DNA of 64,000 nt from CAYVQE01 sp964633205 (lineage in GTDB: Bacteria; Myxococcota; B64-G9). Of the stretch, positions 33,572 through 42,211 are shown piece after piece. A program made the position numbers and the translations under genes. The notes beneath the pieces are model-generated. The model ran no database searches. It was given only the letters and a program-made list of their open reading frames with translations, and was not told the DNA's origin. The stretch's first letter is position 1. Each line of letters starts with the position of its first letter. The stretch is taken from contig CAZWFN010000013.1 in assembly GCA_964633205.1 (NCBI GenBank), forward strand, positions 1 to 64,000, read 5' to 3'.

Positions 33572-34516
33572 TCACGGTCCCTGTTCGAGGTAGCGGGCCA
33601 GGTCGGAGATGGTCTCCAAAGACAGGTTCTTGGCCCGCTCGCGGCGCATCACCAGGGCATAGGTGTTGGAGAAGCCGAACGGCTCCAGCCAGATCAGGCT
33701 CCAGCGCTGGCGGAAGGTTTTTCGCACCTCGTCCAGCACCGCCTGCGGATCCCGCTCGGCCGGCCGATCCAGGACGCTGACCAGGCCGGTGCCGGTATAC
33801 TCGGCGTACAGATCGATGTCGCCCGACTTCAGGGCGTTGAAGCAGATCATGGTCCCGCCCATGTTCAACGAGCGCTCGACCGCCAGGCCCAGCCGGTGCT
33901 CGAGCATCAGGGCCATCATCTCGCCCAGGATCTCCTGTTCGCTGAAGTGCTTGCCGCCCACGGTGATCGATGGTGCCGAGCGGCGTTCGGCCGGGTCGCC
34001 GGTCAGCAGGCCCGCCTGCTCCAGGTACTGGCGGGCCACCTGCCGCGCCTTGGTGCCCTGCTCGTCGACCTCGAGATTGAGCTGGCGCATGGTCTCGGCA
34101 TCGAGGCGGCCGGCCAGCTCGTTCAACACCTCGCGGATGCGGGGCTCGCGGTCGAGCAGGGCCCGACGGACCAGCGGCGCGGCGTCATACGGCGGAAAGA
34201 AGCGCTCGTCGTCTTCGAGCACGATCAGGTCGTAGGCTTCGATCCGGCCGTCGGTCGAGTAACCGTCGATCACGTCGACCGAGCCCTCGGCCACCGCCAG
34301 GTACATCAGGCCCGGGTCCATCTGGATCGGCGGCGCGGGGAACTCCAGGTCGTAGTGCTCCTTGAGCCCGGGGTAGCCGTCGGGGCGGCTCAAGAACTCG
34401 GCGTCGAAGGCCGCCTGCAGCCGGCCGGATTCGGCGAACCCGCGCAGCAGGCCGAGACCCACCGCCAGGACCAACATGATGATGACCGCGGTCAGGACCC
34501 GGGCGCGGATCGACAT
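33572..34516 (-). CDS. Betaine-type ABC substrate-binding protein, apparently circularly permuted
   Basis: Membrane-anchored binding protein of the OpuAC/ProX/OsmF family (glycine betaine, choline, carnitine). Residues 1-27 form an N-terminal helix anchor. The two halves appear in swapped order compared with OpuCC or OsmF. Residues 28-171 match the usual C half (RPDGYPGLKEHY, MDPGLMYLAV, GYSTDGRIEAYDL, FFPPYDAAPLV, LDAETMRQLN). After a short linker, residues 184-314 match the usual N half (ITVGGKHFSEQEILGEM, GGTMICFNALKSGDIDLYAE, YTGTGL, LIWLEPFGFSNTYALVM), ending at the hinge sequence SDLARYLEQG. The order is clear by inspection. It is the last gene of the transporter set, 10 bp after the permease. 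Confidence 0.88.
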   Translation of the reverse strand: MSIRARVLTAVIIMLVLAVGLGLLRGFAESGRLQAAFDAEFLSRPDGYPGLKEHYDLEFPAPPIQMDPGLMYLAVAEGSVDVIDGYSTDGRIEAYDLIVLEDDERFFPPYDAAPLVRRALLDREPRIREVLNELAGRLDAETMRQLNLEVDEQGTKARQVARQYLEQAGLLTGDPAERRSAPSITVGGKHFSEQEILGEMMALMLEHRLGLAVERSLNMGGTMICFNALKSGDIDLYAEYTGTGLVSVLDRPAERDPQAVLDEVRKTFRQRWSLIWLEPFGFSNTYALVMRRERAKNLSLETISDLARYLEQGP

Positions 34517-34526
34517 CGGCGGTGCC

Positions 34527-35234
34527 TCACTCGCGGCCGCGATCGCGCAGGCCGGCCGGGGTCAACCAGCGTTCAAACAGGCTCATGGTGCCATCGAACA
34601 CCAACGCCAGCAGGGCGGCCGGTATGGTGCCGGCGATCAGGTAGTCGATCTTGTAGGAGCGCAGGCCGATCATGATCAGATCGCCAAGACCGCCGGCGCC
34701 CACCAGAGCGCACAGGGTGGCCACCCCGATGGTCCAGACCGCCGAGATGCGCACTCCGGACATGATCACCGGCAGCGCCAGGGGCAGCTCGACCTTGAGC
34801 AGCACCTGGCGGCGGGTCATGCCCATGGCGCTGGCCACCTCGATGACCGCCGGATCCACCTGCCGGATGCCGGTGTAGGTGTTGCGCAGGATCGGCAGCA
34901 GGGCGTAGAGCACCAGCGCCGCGATGGCCGGCAGCACGCCGACCGTGGGCAGCACCCCGCCTTCCTCGTACCACTGGGCCCCGCCCCACAGGTGGTTGAT
35001 GAGCAAGAACAGCACCAGCATCAGCGCCAGCATGGCCAGCGACGGGATGGTCTGGAACAGCGCCGCCGCCCCCAGCACGCCCGAGGAGACCCGCTGGTGC
35101 CGGGTGCGGGCCAGCACCACACCCAGCGGTATGGCCACCGCCGCTGCCAGGCCCAGGCTGACCACGGTCAAGAACAGGTGCTCCACCGTGTGGACGGCGA
35201 TGTCGGTTCCCAGCTTGTCCCACCATTCGGCCAC
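34527..35234 (-). CDS. Betaine-type ABC transporter permease
   Basis: Inner-membrane permease of 235 residues with about six transmembrane helices (OpuCB/YehW family). The coupling-helix (EAA) region reads VASAMGMTRRQVLLKVELPL followed by ALPVIMSGVRIS, and GAGGLGDLIMIGL follows. The GTG start has GGGAG about 8 nt upstream. It lies between the ATPase and the binding protein in one operon. Only one permease gene is present, as in OpuA-like importers with a homodimeric channel. Confidence 0.93.
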   Translation of the reverse strand: MAEWWDKLGTDIAVHTVEHLFLTVVSLGLAAAVAIPLGVVLARTRHQRVSSGVLGAAALFQTIPSLAMLALMLVLFLLINHLWGGAQWYEEGGVLPTVGVLPAIAALVLYALLPILRNTYTGIRQVDPAVIEVASAMGMTRRQVLLKVELPLALPVIMSGVRISAVWTIGVATLCALVGAGGLGDLIMIGLRSYKIDYLIAGTIPAALLALVFDGTMSLFERWLTPAGLRDRGRE

Positions 35235-35271
35235 TGCGAATGCTCCCTCTTGCGTGCGGGGGGCGCCGCGC

Positions 35272-36240
35272 TCAGCGCTGCACCGCGGCCGCCCGCCGCA
35301 CCAGCTCGTAGGCCTTGTCGCGCTGGAGTTCGCCCAGCCGCTGCTGCTGGTCGAACACCGGTAGCCGGTCGGCCGCGTGCAGCTCGAAGGTGTTGAGCGT
35401 CACCGCCAGGCTGGTCTCCAACTCCAGGCGGGCCGGGGCCTCTTCGCTGCCGGCCGGTTCCAGATCGCCGCGGTCGATGATCTCGTCCAGGGTGCTGAGC
35501 TCGAGCACCAGCTGGATCCGCTGCGGGCCCAGCAGCTTCTCGGAGAATGCCCCGGCCGGCGCTGCCAATAGCTCTCGCGGTGTGCCGAGCTGGCGCAGCC
35601 GACCTTCGTCGAGCAATCCGATGCGATCGCCGAGCAAGAATGCCTCCGATACGTCGTGGGTGACGAACAGGATGGTCTTGCCCAGCCGTTGCTGCAGGTC
35701 GTCGAACTCGCGCTGCAGGCTGTTGCGCGTGATCGGGTCCAGGGCGCCGAAGGGCTCGTCCATCAACAGGATGGCGGGATCGGCGGCCAGGGCCCGGGCC
35801 ACGCCCACCCGCTGTTGTTGGCCGCCGCTGAGTTGGTGGGCGTAGCGTCCGGACTGCTGCTCCGCGTCCAGGCCGACCATTTCCAGCAGCTCGTCGACCC
35901 GGGCTTCGATGCGCTCGTCGGACCAGCCGAGCAGCCGCGGCACCACGGCCACGTTCTGGCGCACGTCGAAGTGGGGAAACAGGCCGGTGCCCTGGACGGC
36001 GTAGCCGATGCGGCGGCGCAGCTCGATGGGATCATGTCGGCGGACATCGGTGCCTTCGACCTCGACCTTCCCGGCGCTGGGGTCGATCAGCCGGTTGACC
36101 ATCTTCATGGCGGTGGTCTTGCCGCTACCGCTGGTGCCCAGCAGCACCATCACCTCGCCCTGCTGGACCTCCAGATCGAGGTCCTGGACGGCTTTGACCC
36201 CCCCGGGGAAGGTCTTGCGGACGCCCGCGAACCGGATCAA
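35272..36240 (-). CDS. Betaine-type ABC transporter ATPase with C-terminal CBS-like region
   Basis: Energises quaternary-amine uptake (ProV/OpuCA family). Walker A LGTSGSGKTTAMKM, the Q-loop, signature LSGGQQQRVGVARALA, Walker B ILLMDEPFGALD and switch His FVTHDVSEA are intact. The 80-residue C-terminal tail ends with LPVFDQQQRLGELQRDKAYE, resembling one CBS repeat, which in OpuA senses ionic strength. Of the 322 residues the first 240 are the nucleotide-binding domain. The TTG start overlaps the stop of the upstream methyltransferase (TTGA), coupling uptake to the methyl-transfer genes. Confidence 0.93.
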   Translation of the reverse strand: MIRFAGVRKTFPGGVKAVQDLDLEVQQGEVMVLLGTSGSGKTTAMKMVNRLIDPSAGKVEVEGTDVRRHDPIELRRRIGYAVQGTGLFPHFDVRQNVAVVPRLLGWSDERIEARVDELLEMVGLDAEQQSGRYAHQLSGGQQQRVGVARALAADPAILLMDEPFGALDPITRNSLQREFDDLQQRLGKTILFVTHDVSEAFLLGDRIGLLDEGRLRQLGTPRELLAAPAGAFSEKLLGPQRIQLVLELSTLDEIIDRGDLEPAGSEEAPARLELETSLAVTLNTFELHAADRLPVFDQQQRLGELQRDKAYELVRRAAAVQR

Positions 36241-37535
36241 CGCTTGTTCACCTCGAAAACGCCCACCATGCCGTGGCCGGCGCCGAGGCCGCGCTGGAAG
36301 CTCAGCTCGATGTTGCGCAGCCCATAGCCTAGCTGCGGCTCGATGACGTTGGCGCGCGGATCGCCCATCCGGAACCAGGCGCTGCCCTCGATGACCCGGC
36401 GCATGTCCTCCAGCGCCCGGCGCAGCGGCTCGGGGTAGGTATTCGGGATGTCTGGCGGATCGATCAGCGTCTCGCGTTCTTCATCGTAGCAGTGCAGCAG
36501 ATCCATGGTGTAGCGAACCAGGGAGTTCCAGGAGGCCTGCAGTTGCTCGAAGAACTCCGAGATGCGATCGAAGCCCTTGCGCGGCTGGAAGTTGAACATC
36601 AGCTCCTCGAGCACGGTCCGCTGGTTGTCCTCGTGCAGGCTGTTGACGACTTTGCGCAGCGGTTTGGCGTAGGGGTTGTAATCGCCGGTGTCCATATGGC
36701 GGCCGCAGAGCAGCGACCGGTCGAACAGCTCGCAGATCTTGAGCTGTGAGCCGGTCTTCTGCTCGACCCGCTTGACGATGCGTTCGACCTCTTCGCGGCT
36801 GAGCAGGCGCAGCTTCAGCCGCGACAGCTTGCTCGGGTGCGGGCGCCGGTGCGGCGGATAGATGTACGAGATCACGTAATCCATCCACTGCTCTTCGTCC
36901 AGCGATTCGTTCCACAGCGTCTGCCACTCGTAGGAGTAGCGGCCCAGCCAGTCGCCGACCACGATGGCCCCGTCCTCGGCGTGCTCCATGATATCGCACA
37001 GCAGGCCCACGGTGTCGTCTTCGCCCAGGTGCGACATGGTGCCGTAGGAGGTGAAGTAGACGTCGAAAGGCCGCTCGCCGTCGCGCAGCGGCAGTCCGCC
37101 GGCGATGTCGCCGGTTCGGAATTCGGCCTTGGGGTGGTCGCGCCAACGGCCCCGGGCCTGCTTGAGCAAGGGTTCGTTGAAATCGATGCCCACGTACTTG
37201 CCCAGGTAGTCCGGCAGCAGCAACCGGGCTTCGTCCTGGGCAACCCCCGGCTGGCGCCGGCGCATCCGCAGGAACATCTCCAGGCCGTCACCGCTACCGC
37301 AGCCCAGGTCCAGGATGCGGCAGCGGCGCAGCTGGGCGATGTTGCGCTCGACCACGCTGGCCAGGTAAGGCCGCAGCGAAAACCGGGTCGATTCGTCTTC
37401 CCAGTACAGCCTGACGTTGTCGTACTTGCCGTCCAGGCCGGTGGAACGAACGTAGGTGCCGCTGGAGACCGCCTCGGAGTAAGCGCTGTTGCCTTCGGTC
37501 TCGATCTTCTTGACTTTCTTGCGCGGGGTCGCCAT
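36237..37535 (-). CDS. Class I SAM-dependent methyltransferase with unrecognised C-terminal domain
   Basis: The ATG at 37535 has GAGGAGA upstream and gives 432 residues. The SAM-binding Rossmann motif is RILDLGCGSGDGLEMFLRMR, followed by GKYVGIDFNEPLLKQA and FDVYFTSYGTMSH. From about residue 190 on, a second domain of about 240 residues is rich in Arg, Tyr and Leu (PPHRRPHPSKLSRLKLR; NPYAKPLRKVVNSLHEDNQ) and ends with an AGHGMVGVFEVNKR strand. I do not recognise it. Sitting between the corrinoid protein and the transporter, it could methylate an amine or an amino acid, or be a regulator; glycine or sarcosine N-methyltransferase-like activity is one guess. Start and family of the N domain are secure, function is not. 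Confidence 0.8.
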   Translation of the reverse strand: MATPRKKVKKIETEGNSAYSEAVSSGTYVRSTGLDGKYDNVRLYWEDESTRFSLRPYLASVVERNIAQLRRCRILDLGCGSGDGLEMFLRMRRRQPGVAQDEARLLLPDYLGKYVGIDFNEPLLKQARGRWRDHPKAEFRTGDIAGGLPLRDGERPFDVYFTSYGTMSHLGEDDTVGLLCDIMEHAEDGAIVVGDWLGRYSYEWQTLWNESLDEEQWMDYVISYIYPPHRRPHPSKLSRLKLRLLSREEVERIVKRVEQKTGSQLKICELFDRSLLCGRHMDTGDYNPYAKPLRKVVNSLHEDNQRTVLEELMFNFQPRKGFDRISEFFEQLQASWNSLVRYTMDLLHCYDEERETLIDPPDIPNTYPEPLRRALEDMRRVIEGSAWFRMGDPRANVIEPQLGYGLRNIELSFQRGLGAGHGMVGVFEVNKR

Positions 37536-37548
37536 GGGTCTCCTCCTC

Positions 37549-38220
37549 TCATCCCTCCTGCAGGCGATGCAGCAACTCGAAGGCGTCGCGGCAGTGACCG
37601 TCGGCGCCGATTTTGTCGGCGAACTCGGCCGAGGTGGGCGCACCGCCGATGAAGACCTTGACCTTGTCGCGCAGACCGGCCTTGTCCAGGGCCTCGACCG
37701 TATCGCCCATGTGGTGCATGGTGGTCGTCAGCAGGGCCGAGAGTCCGACGAAGTTGGCGTTGTTCGACTTGACCGCCTCGAGGATCTTGTCGGCCGGCGC
37801 GCTGACGCCGAGGTCGCGCACCTCGAAGCCCGATCCGCGCAGCAGAGTGGCCACGATGTTCTTGCCGATATCGTGCAGGTCGCCTTCCACGGTGGCGATG
37901 ACGAACTTGCCCTTCATCTCCACGTCAGCGGCGAGCAGGTGGGGCTCCAGCAGGTCCATGGCCGAGCCGACGCATTCGGCGGCAGCCAGCATGTCCGGGA
38001 TCAGGTACTCGCCGGACTCGTACTTGGCGCCGACATCCTGCATGCCGGCGGTCAAACCGTCGACCAGGATCTCGCGCGCTGGGACCTTGGTTGCGATGGC
38101 CTTCTCGACCAGCTCGATCACCCCGGGCTGACCGCCCATGTCGCCGTCGAGGCCTTCATCTTCCTCGTCCAGCCGGCCTTGCACCACGTTCATCTTGATC
38201 TGTTCCAGCAGCTCCGACAT
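37549..38220 (-). CDS. Corrinoid protein (MttC/MtbC-type methyl carrier)
   Basis: Carries a methyl group on cobalt between a substrate methyltransferase and a tetrahydrofolate methyltransferase. The N-terminal helical cap (residues 1-95) is followed by the cobalamin-binding Rossmann domain with the DxHxxG motif GDLHDIG (D114, H116, G119), VGLSALLTTTMHHM and FIGGAPTS. The 223-residue length is standard for this class. The ATG follows AGAGGAG. It lies between an mttB-type gene and the SAM methyltransferase, in a strongly coupled operon. Confidence 0.94.
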   Translation of the reverse strand: MSELLEQIKMNVVQGRLDEEDEGLDGDMGGQPGVIELVEKAIATKVPAREILVDGLTAGMQDVGAKYESGEYLIPDMLAAAECVGSAMDLLEPHLLAADVEMKGKFVIATVEGDLHDIGKNIVATLLRGSGFEVRDLGVSAPADKILEAVKSNNANFVGLSALLTTTMHHMGDTVEALDKAGLRDKVKVFIGGAPTSAEFADKIGADGHCRDAFELLHRLQEG

Positions 38221-38245
38221 ATCGTTCTCCTCTCTCTCATTGCGC

Positions 38246-39787
38246 TCAGGGTTGGAAGCGATCGGCTGGCAGGACGCCGGGGACCTGATCGCGGATTTGG
38301 TCCAGCTTCTCGGGCGGCAAGGGGTCTCCGCCGGCGGCCAGCAGCTCCTCCAATCGCTGCTGGGCCCGGATCATGACTTCGTCGCGCGGTTCGCTGGTCT
38401 CGAAGGCGTAGGGCGGGCTGACCAGCCCCTTGCGCATGGCCTTGCGGATGTGGCGGGCATAGAGCCGGGTGGCCGACTTCATGACCTTGCGCACCTCGCC
38501 GACGGCGTCCTGGGCGCTGTCGGCGTCGAACACCGGCCGGCGCAGGATCTGGCGCACGATGCCGATGTGGGCATCGTCCAGCACCGCCTGCAGCGGACAG
38601 AACACGTTGGTCTTGTCCAGCAGACCGAAGGCGTAGTGCACGTACTGGGCGCCCGATCCGGCCACACCCAGGTAGGGGAAGAGCTTCTCCACCGTGGCCT
38701 GCATGCCGGGTACCTGGGCATCGCCGACGCCGGCCGTGGAGTAGCAGGGTACGCCGTAGTGCCGGGCCATCTGCACGCAGTCGACGTTGTAGTGGATGAA
38801 CTCGGGCGCGCCGTACAGGTCGTGCAAGGTGTCCAACCGGGCCCGCACCGGCACCGCACCGTAGAGCACGGGCGTGCCCGGGCGCACCACCTGGGCCAGG
38901 GTCATGCCGGCCAGGATCTCGGCGTTGATCTGCGCCACCATGCCCTCTTCCAGGATGGGCGCGGTGGAGCCGCCTTGCGGCGAGCTGGAGATGACCACCG
39001 GCAGACCGCGCGAGGCGATCGCGATCAGCTTCTCGGTGGTGTCGTCGACCATCTGCAGCGGGCTCTTGACCAGGCAGGTGATGAATGAGAGCACCGGGTT
39101 GCGTTCGAACTGCTCGGCGCCGCCGGCGACCAGCTGGCCCAGCTTGACCACGTCATCGAGCTTGTCCACGTTGGCCAGGCCGGCCTGGACGTGGCGGGTC
39201 ATGTGGGTCAGCGCCGCCAGGAATACGTTGACGTCCTTGTTGTCGTCGTCGATGTCCTCGTCCTGGACGTTGACGTTGCGGATGTAGAAGTCGACGTTGT
39301 CCAGGCCGTTGCAGAGCTTGGCGGCCTGGCACAGCCGCTGCAGGCTGCCGCGTTCCGGGATGAACACCGGGTGGGTCAACCGCTCGTCCCCGTCGACGCG
39401 GGCGAACTCGGCCAGTTCCGAGCGCAGGAAGATGTTGGTCTCGGATCCGGTGCCGAAGTAGACCTGGGGCACCTCGGTGTCCAGCACCAGGCGCTGGCTC
39501 GGTTCGCGCGCCCCCAGCACCACCCGGCCCGGAACTCTCTCCAGTGCATCGTGGATGACTTTCTCCGGAAAGCGGATCTGCCAGGCCCGGGGTCCGCTCT
39601 CGGGTCCAGGGGTCACGCGGCAACCGGCCTCGTCGAGCAGGTCGGCCGCCCGCTCGTTCAGGCAGGTGATGCCCGGGTCGTCGAGGATGGCCATCGAGGC
39701 CTGGTGCAGGGCCGCGACCTGATCGGCGTCGATCCGCGTCTGCGGATCGACCAGGGTGCCGGAACGCATGGTCTCTGAATCGCTCAT
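38246..39787 (-). CDS. mttB: MttB-family corrinoid-dependent methyltransferase 1 (non-pyrrolysine)
   Basis: Takes a methyl group from a quaternary or tertiary amine and passes it to the corrinoid protein. The 513-residue TIM-barrel protein has the family N-terminus (DQVAALHQASMAILDDPGI), GLDNVDFYIRNVNVQ, LSFITCLVKSPLQM and PGTPVLYGAVPVRARLDT. There is no in-frame TAG, so the pyrrolysine of methanogen trimethylamine methyltransferase is absent, as in glycine betaine methyltransferase MtgB. The substrate cannot be read from sequence. The ATG has AGGAG 7 nt upstream. It sits between the THF methyltransferase and the corrinoid protein. Confidence 0.93.
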   Translation of the reverse strand: MSDSETMRSGTLVDPQTRIDADQVAALHQASMAILDDPGITCLNERAADLLDEAGCRVTPGPESGPRAWQIRFPEKVIHDALERVPGRVVLGAREPSQRLVLDTEVPQVYFGTGSETNIFLRSELAEFARVDGDERLTHPVFIPERGSLQRLCQAAKLCNGLDNVDFYIRNVNVQDEDIDDDNKDVNVFLAALTHMTRHVQAGLANVDKLDDVVKLGQLVAGGAEQFERNPVLSFITCLVKSPLQMVDDTTEKLIAIASRGLPVVISSSPQGGSTAPILEEGMVAQINAEILAGMTLAQVVRPGTPVLYGAVPVRARLDTLHDLYGAPEFIHYNVDCVQMARHYGVPCYSTAGVGDAQVPGMQATVEKLFPYLGVAGSGAQYVHYAFGLLDKTNVFCPLQAVLDDAHIGIVRQILRRPVFDADSAQDAVGEVRKVMKSATRLYARHIRKAMRKGLVSPPYAFETSEPRDEVMIRAQQRLEELLAAGGDPLPPEKLDQIRDQVPGVLPADRFQP

Positions 39788-39803
39788 GGGGTCTCCTCGC
39801 CTT

Positions 39804-40625
39804 TCACTTGTTGGGCCCGCCCAGCAGCCCCTGGCGGTAGGCGCGGGCGTAGCGCCGGCAGTTGCGGTCCTTGCCGGCCAGCGCTTCGCCGATGGCCACG
39901 CCGGCGCGGATGGCGGAGTCGGTCGGATCCAGGATGGCGGCGTCGAGCCCGAACATCAGCGCGCTGATCAGAAAGCCCTGGTTGAGCTGCTTGCGAGCCG
40001 GCAGCCCGTGCGAGACGTTCGACAGCCCGAGCACGGTCTTGCAATCGGGCAGTCGCTGGCCGATGGCCCGCAGGCACTCGCAGGTCACCCGCCCCTGGCT
40101 GATGTCGGTCACCACCGGCATCACCAGCGGATCGAAGAAGATCTTGCCGCCTTCGATCCCGCGCGCCTCGGCGGCTGCGAAGATTTTGTGGCAGACCGCG
40201 AGCCGGCTCTGCACATCGCGGGCGATGCCGTCCTCGTCCATGGCCAGCGCCACGAAAGGCACGCCGTGCTCGGCGACCAGCGGTAGGCATTTGTCCAGCG
40301 CCTGTTGCTCGCCTTTGATCGAGTTGAGCATCCAATCGCGCCTGCCGGCCAGGTGCTCGGCGGCGGCCTCCAGCACCTTGAGATCGGCGCTGTCGATGCA
40401 CAGCGGCTTGTCGGTGGCATCCAGCGTCAGATCGATAAGCCAGCGCATGGCCTCGATCTCTTCTGCGGCCGAGCCCGAGCCGGTGCCCACGTTCAGATCG
40501 ATATAGCGCGCCCCCGCCTCGGCCTGGGCGGTGATCAGATCGCGCAACCAGCCTTCGTCGCGCTGCTCGAGCGCGTGTTTGACCCGCTTGCGGGTGGCAT
40601 TGACCTTTTCGCCGATGATGATCAA
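39804..40625 (-). CDS. Methyltetrahydrofolate:corrinoid methyltransferase (MtgA-like)
   Basis: Transfers the methyl group from the methyl-corrinoid protein to tetrahydrofolate. It is a pterin-binding TIM barrel of 273 residues opening with IIIGEKVNATRKRVKHAL, then ARYIDLNVGTGS, PLCIDSADL, SIKGEQQALDKCLPLVAEHG, and SNVSHGLPARKQLNQGFL. These match the family of AcsE/MtgA methyltransferases. The TTG at 40625 is chosen because AGGAGG lies exactly 7 nt upstream; the longer reading has no ribosome site. Gene position between two mttB homologues supports a shared pathway. Confidence 0.93.
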   Translation of the reverse strand: MIIIGEKVNATRKRVKHALEQRDEGWLRDLITAQAEAGARYIDLNVGTGSGSAAEEIEAMRWLIDLTLDATDKPLCIDSADLKVLEAAAEHLAGRRDWMLNSIKGEQQALDKCLPLVAEHGVPFVALAMDEDGIARDVQSRLAVCHKIFAAAEARGIEGGKIFFDPLVMPVVTDISQGRVTCECLRAIGQRLPDCKTVLGLSNVSHGLPARKQLNQGFLISALMFGLDAAILDPTDSAIRAGVAIGEALAGKDRNCRRYARAYRQGLLGGPNK

Positions 40626-40645
40626 GTGCTCGCCTCCTCTCGTGT

Positions 40646-42133
40646 TCAAATGTCCTGTTCGCGGGCCACGTCCGGGAACTTCGCCATCAGATCCTGCCGC
40701 AGCCCGGCATCGAGCACCCCCTTGGCCTCCTGGCCCAGGATAGAGTCGACGATGCCGCTGGCCCGCTCGAGGGCGGTCTTGGCGCCGCCCGCCTGCCACT
40801 GCTCGCGCTTGTCGCGGTCCGACAGCCGCGGCTGGAAGTGTTCCTTGCGCATGTGGCGGCGGGTGTGGCGGTTGGCGATGAAGTGACCGGCCGGGCCCAC
40901 CTTCTTGATGACGTCGACGGCCAGGTGCTCGTCGTCGACCTTGATCCCCTCGACCGCGCGCATGGCCATGCCGATGATCTCGTCATCGACCACGTACTTC
41001 TCCTTGCAGACCGACATGGCGAACTCCATCAGCCCGGCCGCGTCGTGGATGAAGTCGCCGCCGGCCAGCGCCACCAGCAGGTTGTTGATCGCCGCTTCAT
41101 AGCCGCACTGGGCGTCGATGGCCTTGGAGTCCGAGATGCCGGCGGTGCCGTAGTAGGGCAGCCGGTAGGCGTGGGCCATCTGGGCGGCGGCGGCGTTGAT
41201 CAGGCCGGACTCGACCGAGCCGCCCAGGTAGGCCAGGTCGCGCAGGTCGGTCGATGCGGCCACGCAGCCGCTGATCACCGGCGCACCGGGCTTGGCCAGC
41301 TGGGCGGCCATGATCATGATCAGCGTGTCGCAGACCTGGATCACCAGACTGCCGGCCAGCGTGATCGGCGAGGTGGCGCCGCACAGCGGCTCGCTCGGAA
41401 CCGAGACCGGCAGGCCGGCCTCGACCACCTGCAGCATGAAGTCGCCGTACTTCTGGTCGAGCTTGAGCGGGCTGATGCCGCAGGTGATCATGGAGATGAA
41501 TGGCCGCTCGCGCAGGGCCTGCGGCGAACCGGCCACCTGCTCGGCCATGCGCACCACGTCGCGGATGCCCTCGGTGGTGTAGACGCCGCCCATGACGTGC
41601 TTGGTGGTGTGGTTCAGCCCGGCGAAAAAGCGGTTGACGTCCACGTGCTCGAGCGGCAGCTCGTTGGGATAGGTGGGCAGCACGATGAAGTGGACGTTGT
41701 CGAGCTTGTCGACCAGCCGGATGATGTCGATCAGGTCGCGCAGGCGGGCCGGCTGGCATTTGCCGGAGGGCGCGTCGTAGATGTTCAACGCCGTACCGCC
41801 GGTGCCCAGGTAGACCGCATCGGTGCCCAGCGCCAGGTTGTGCCGGTCCTTGCGGCCGTACAAGGTGATCTCCGACGGTGCTTGCTCGAGCAGCTCGAAC
41901 AGCATGGACTCGGGGACGCGGACCACGCCACGCTCGGAATCCACGGTGGCGTCGGATTGCTTGAACAGCTCCATGGCTTTCTCGGAGTGGACCTCGAAGC
42001 CCACCTCGCCGAGGATCTCCACTACGGATTGGTGGACCCGCAGCAGCTCGTCGTCCGACAAAGGCCGGAAGCGGGCCGATTGGGGGCCCCTTGGAAAACG
42101 CAGATCGGTGTTTTTTGAGGTGGTTGCATTCAT
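40646..42133 (-). CDS. mttB: MttB-family corrinoid-dependent methyltransferase 2 (non-pyrrolysine)
   Basis: A second MttB-type enzyme of 495 residues, clearly different from the first (only the fold signatures are shared). Segments include FRPLSDDELLRVHQSVVEIL at the N-terminus, HFIVLPTYPNELPLEHVDVN, MITCGISPLKLDQKYGDF and KPGAPVISGCVAASTDLRD. It has no in-frame TAG, so no pyrrolysine. The ATG at 42133 is picked over the one at 42166 because the extension reads like leader sequence and a weak ACAGGA lies just upstream; the choice is uncertain. Two different enzymes could demethylate successive intermediates or two amines. Confidence 0.92.
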   Translation of the reverse strand: MNATTSKNTDLRFPRGPQSARFRPLSDDELLRVHQSVVEILGEVGFEVHSEKAMELFKQSDATVDSERGVVRVPESMLFELLEQAPSEITLYGRKDRHNLALGTDAVYLGTGGTALNIYDAPSGKCQPARLRDLIDIIRLVDKLDNVHFIVLPTYPNELPLEHVDVNRFFAGLNHTTKHVMGGVYTTEGIRDVVRMAEQVAGSPQALRERPFISMITCGISPLKLDQKYGDFMLQVVEAGLPVSVPSEPLCGATSPITLAGSLVIQVCDTLIMIMAAQLAKPGAPVISGCVAASTDLRDLAYLGGSVESGLINAAAAQMAHAYRLPYYGTAGISDSKAIDAQCGYEAAINNLLVALAGGDFIHDAAGLMEFAMSVCKEKYVVDDEIIGMAMRAVEGIKVDDEHLAVDVIKKVGPAGHFIANRHTRRHMRKEHFQPRLSDRDKREQWQAGGAKTALERASGIVDSILGQEAKGVLDAGLRQDLMAKFPDVAREQDI

Positions 42134-42211
42134 CGGTCCTGTCACTCCCTCCTGTGGTCGCATCACGTCTCGGGTTTTCCCGGCGCCTCGGCTTTCCCCC
42201 CGAGCCGGTGG

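Noticed and set aside
38246..42133. Trimethylamine methyltransferase of the methanogen (pyrrolysine) type
   Set aside because: Both genes are fully open without TAG, so they belong to the non-pyrrolysine branch whose substrates are mostly quaternary amines.
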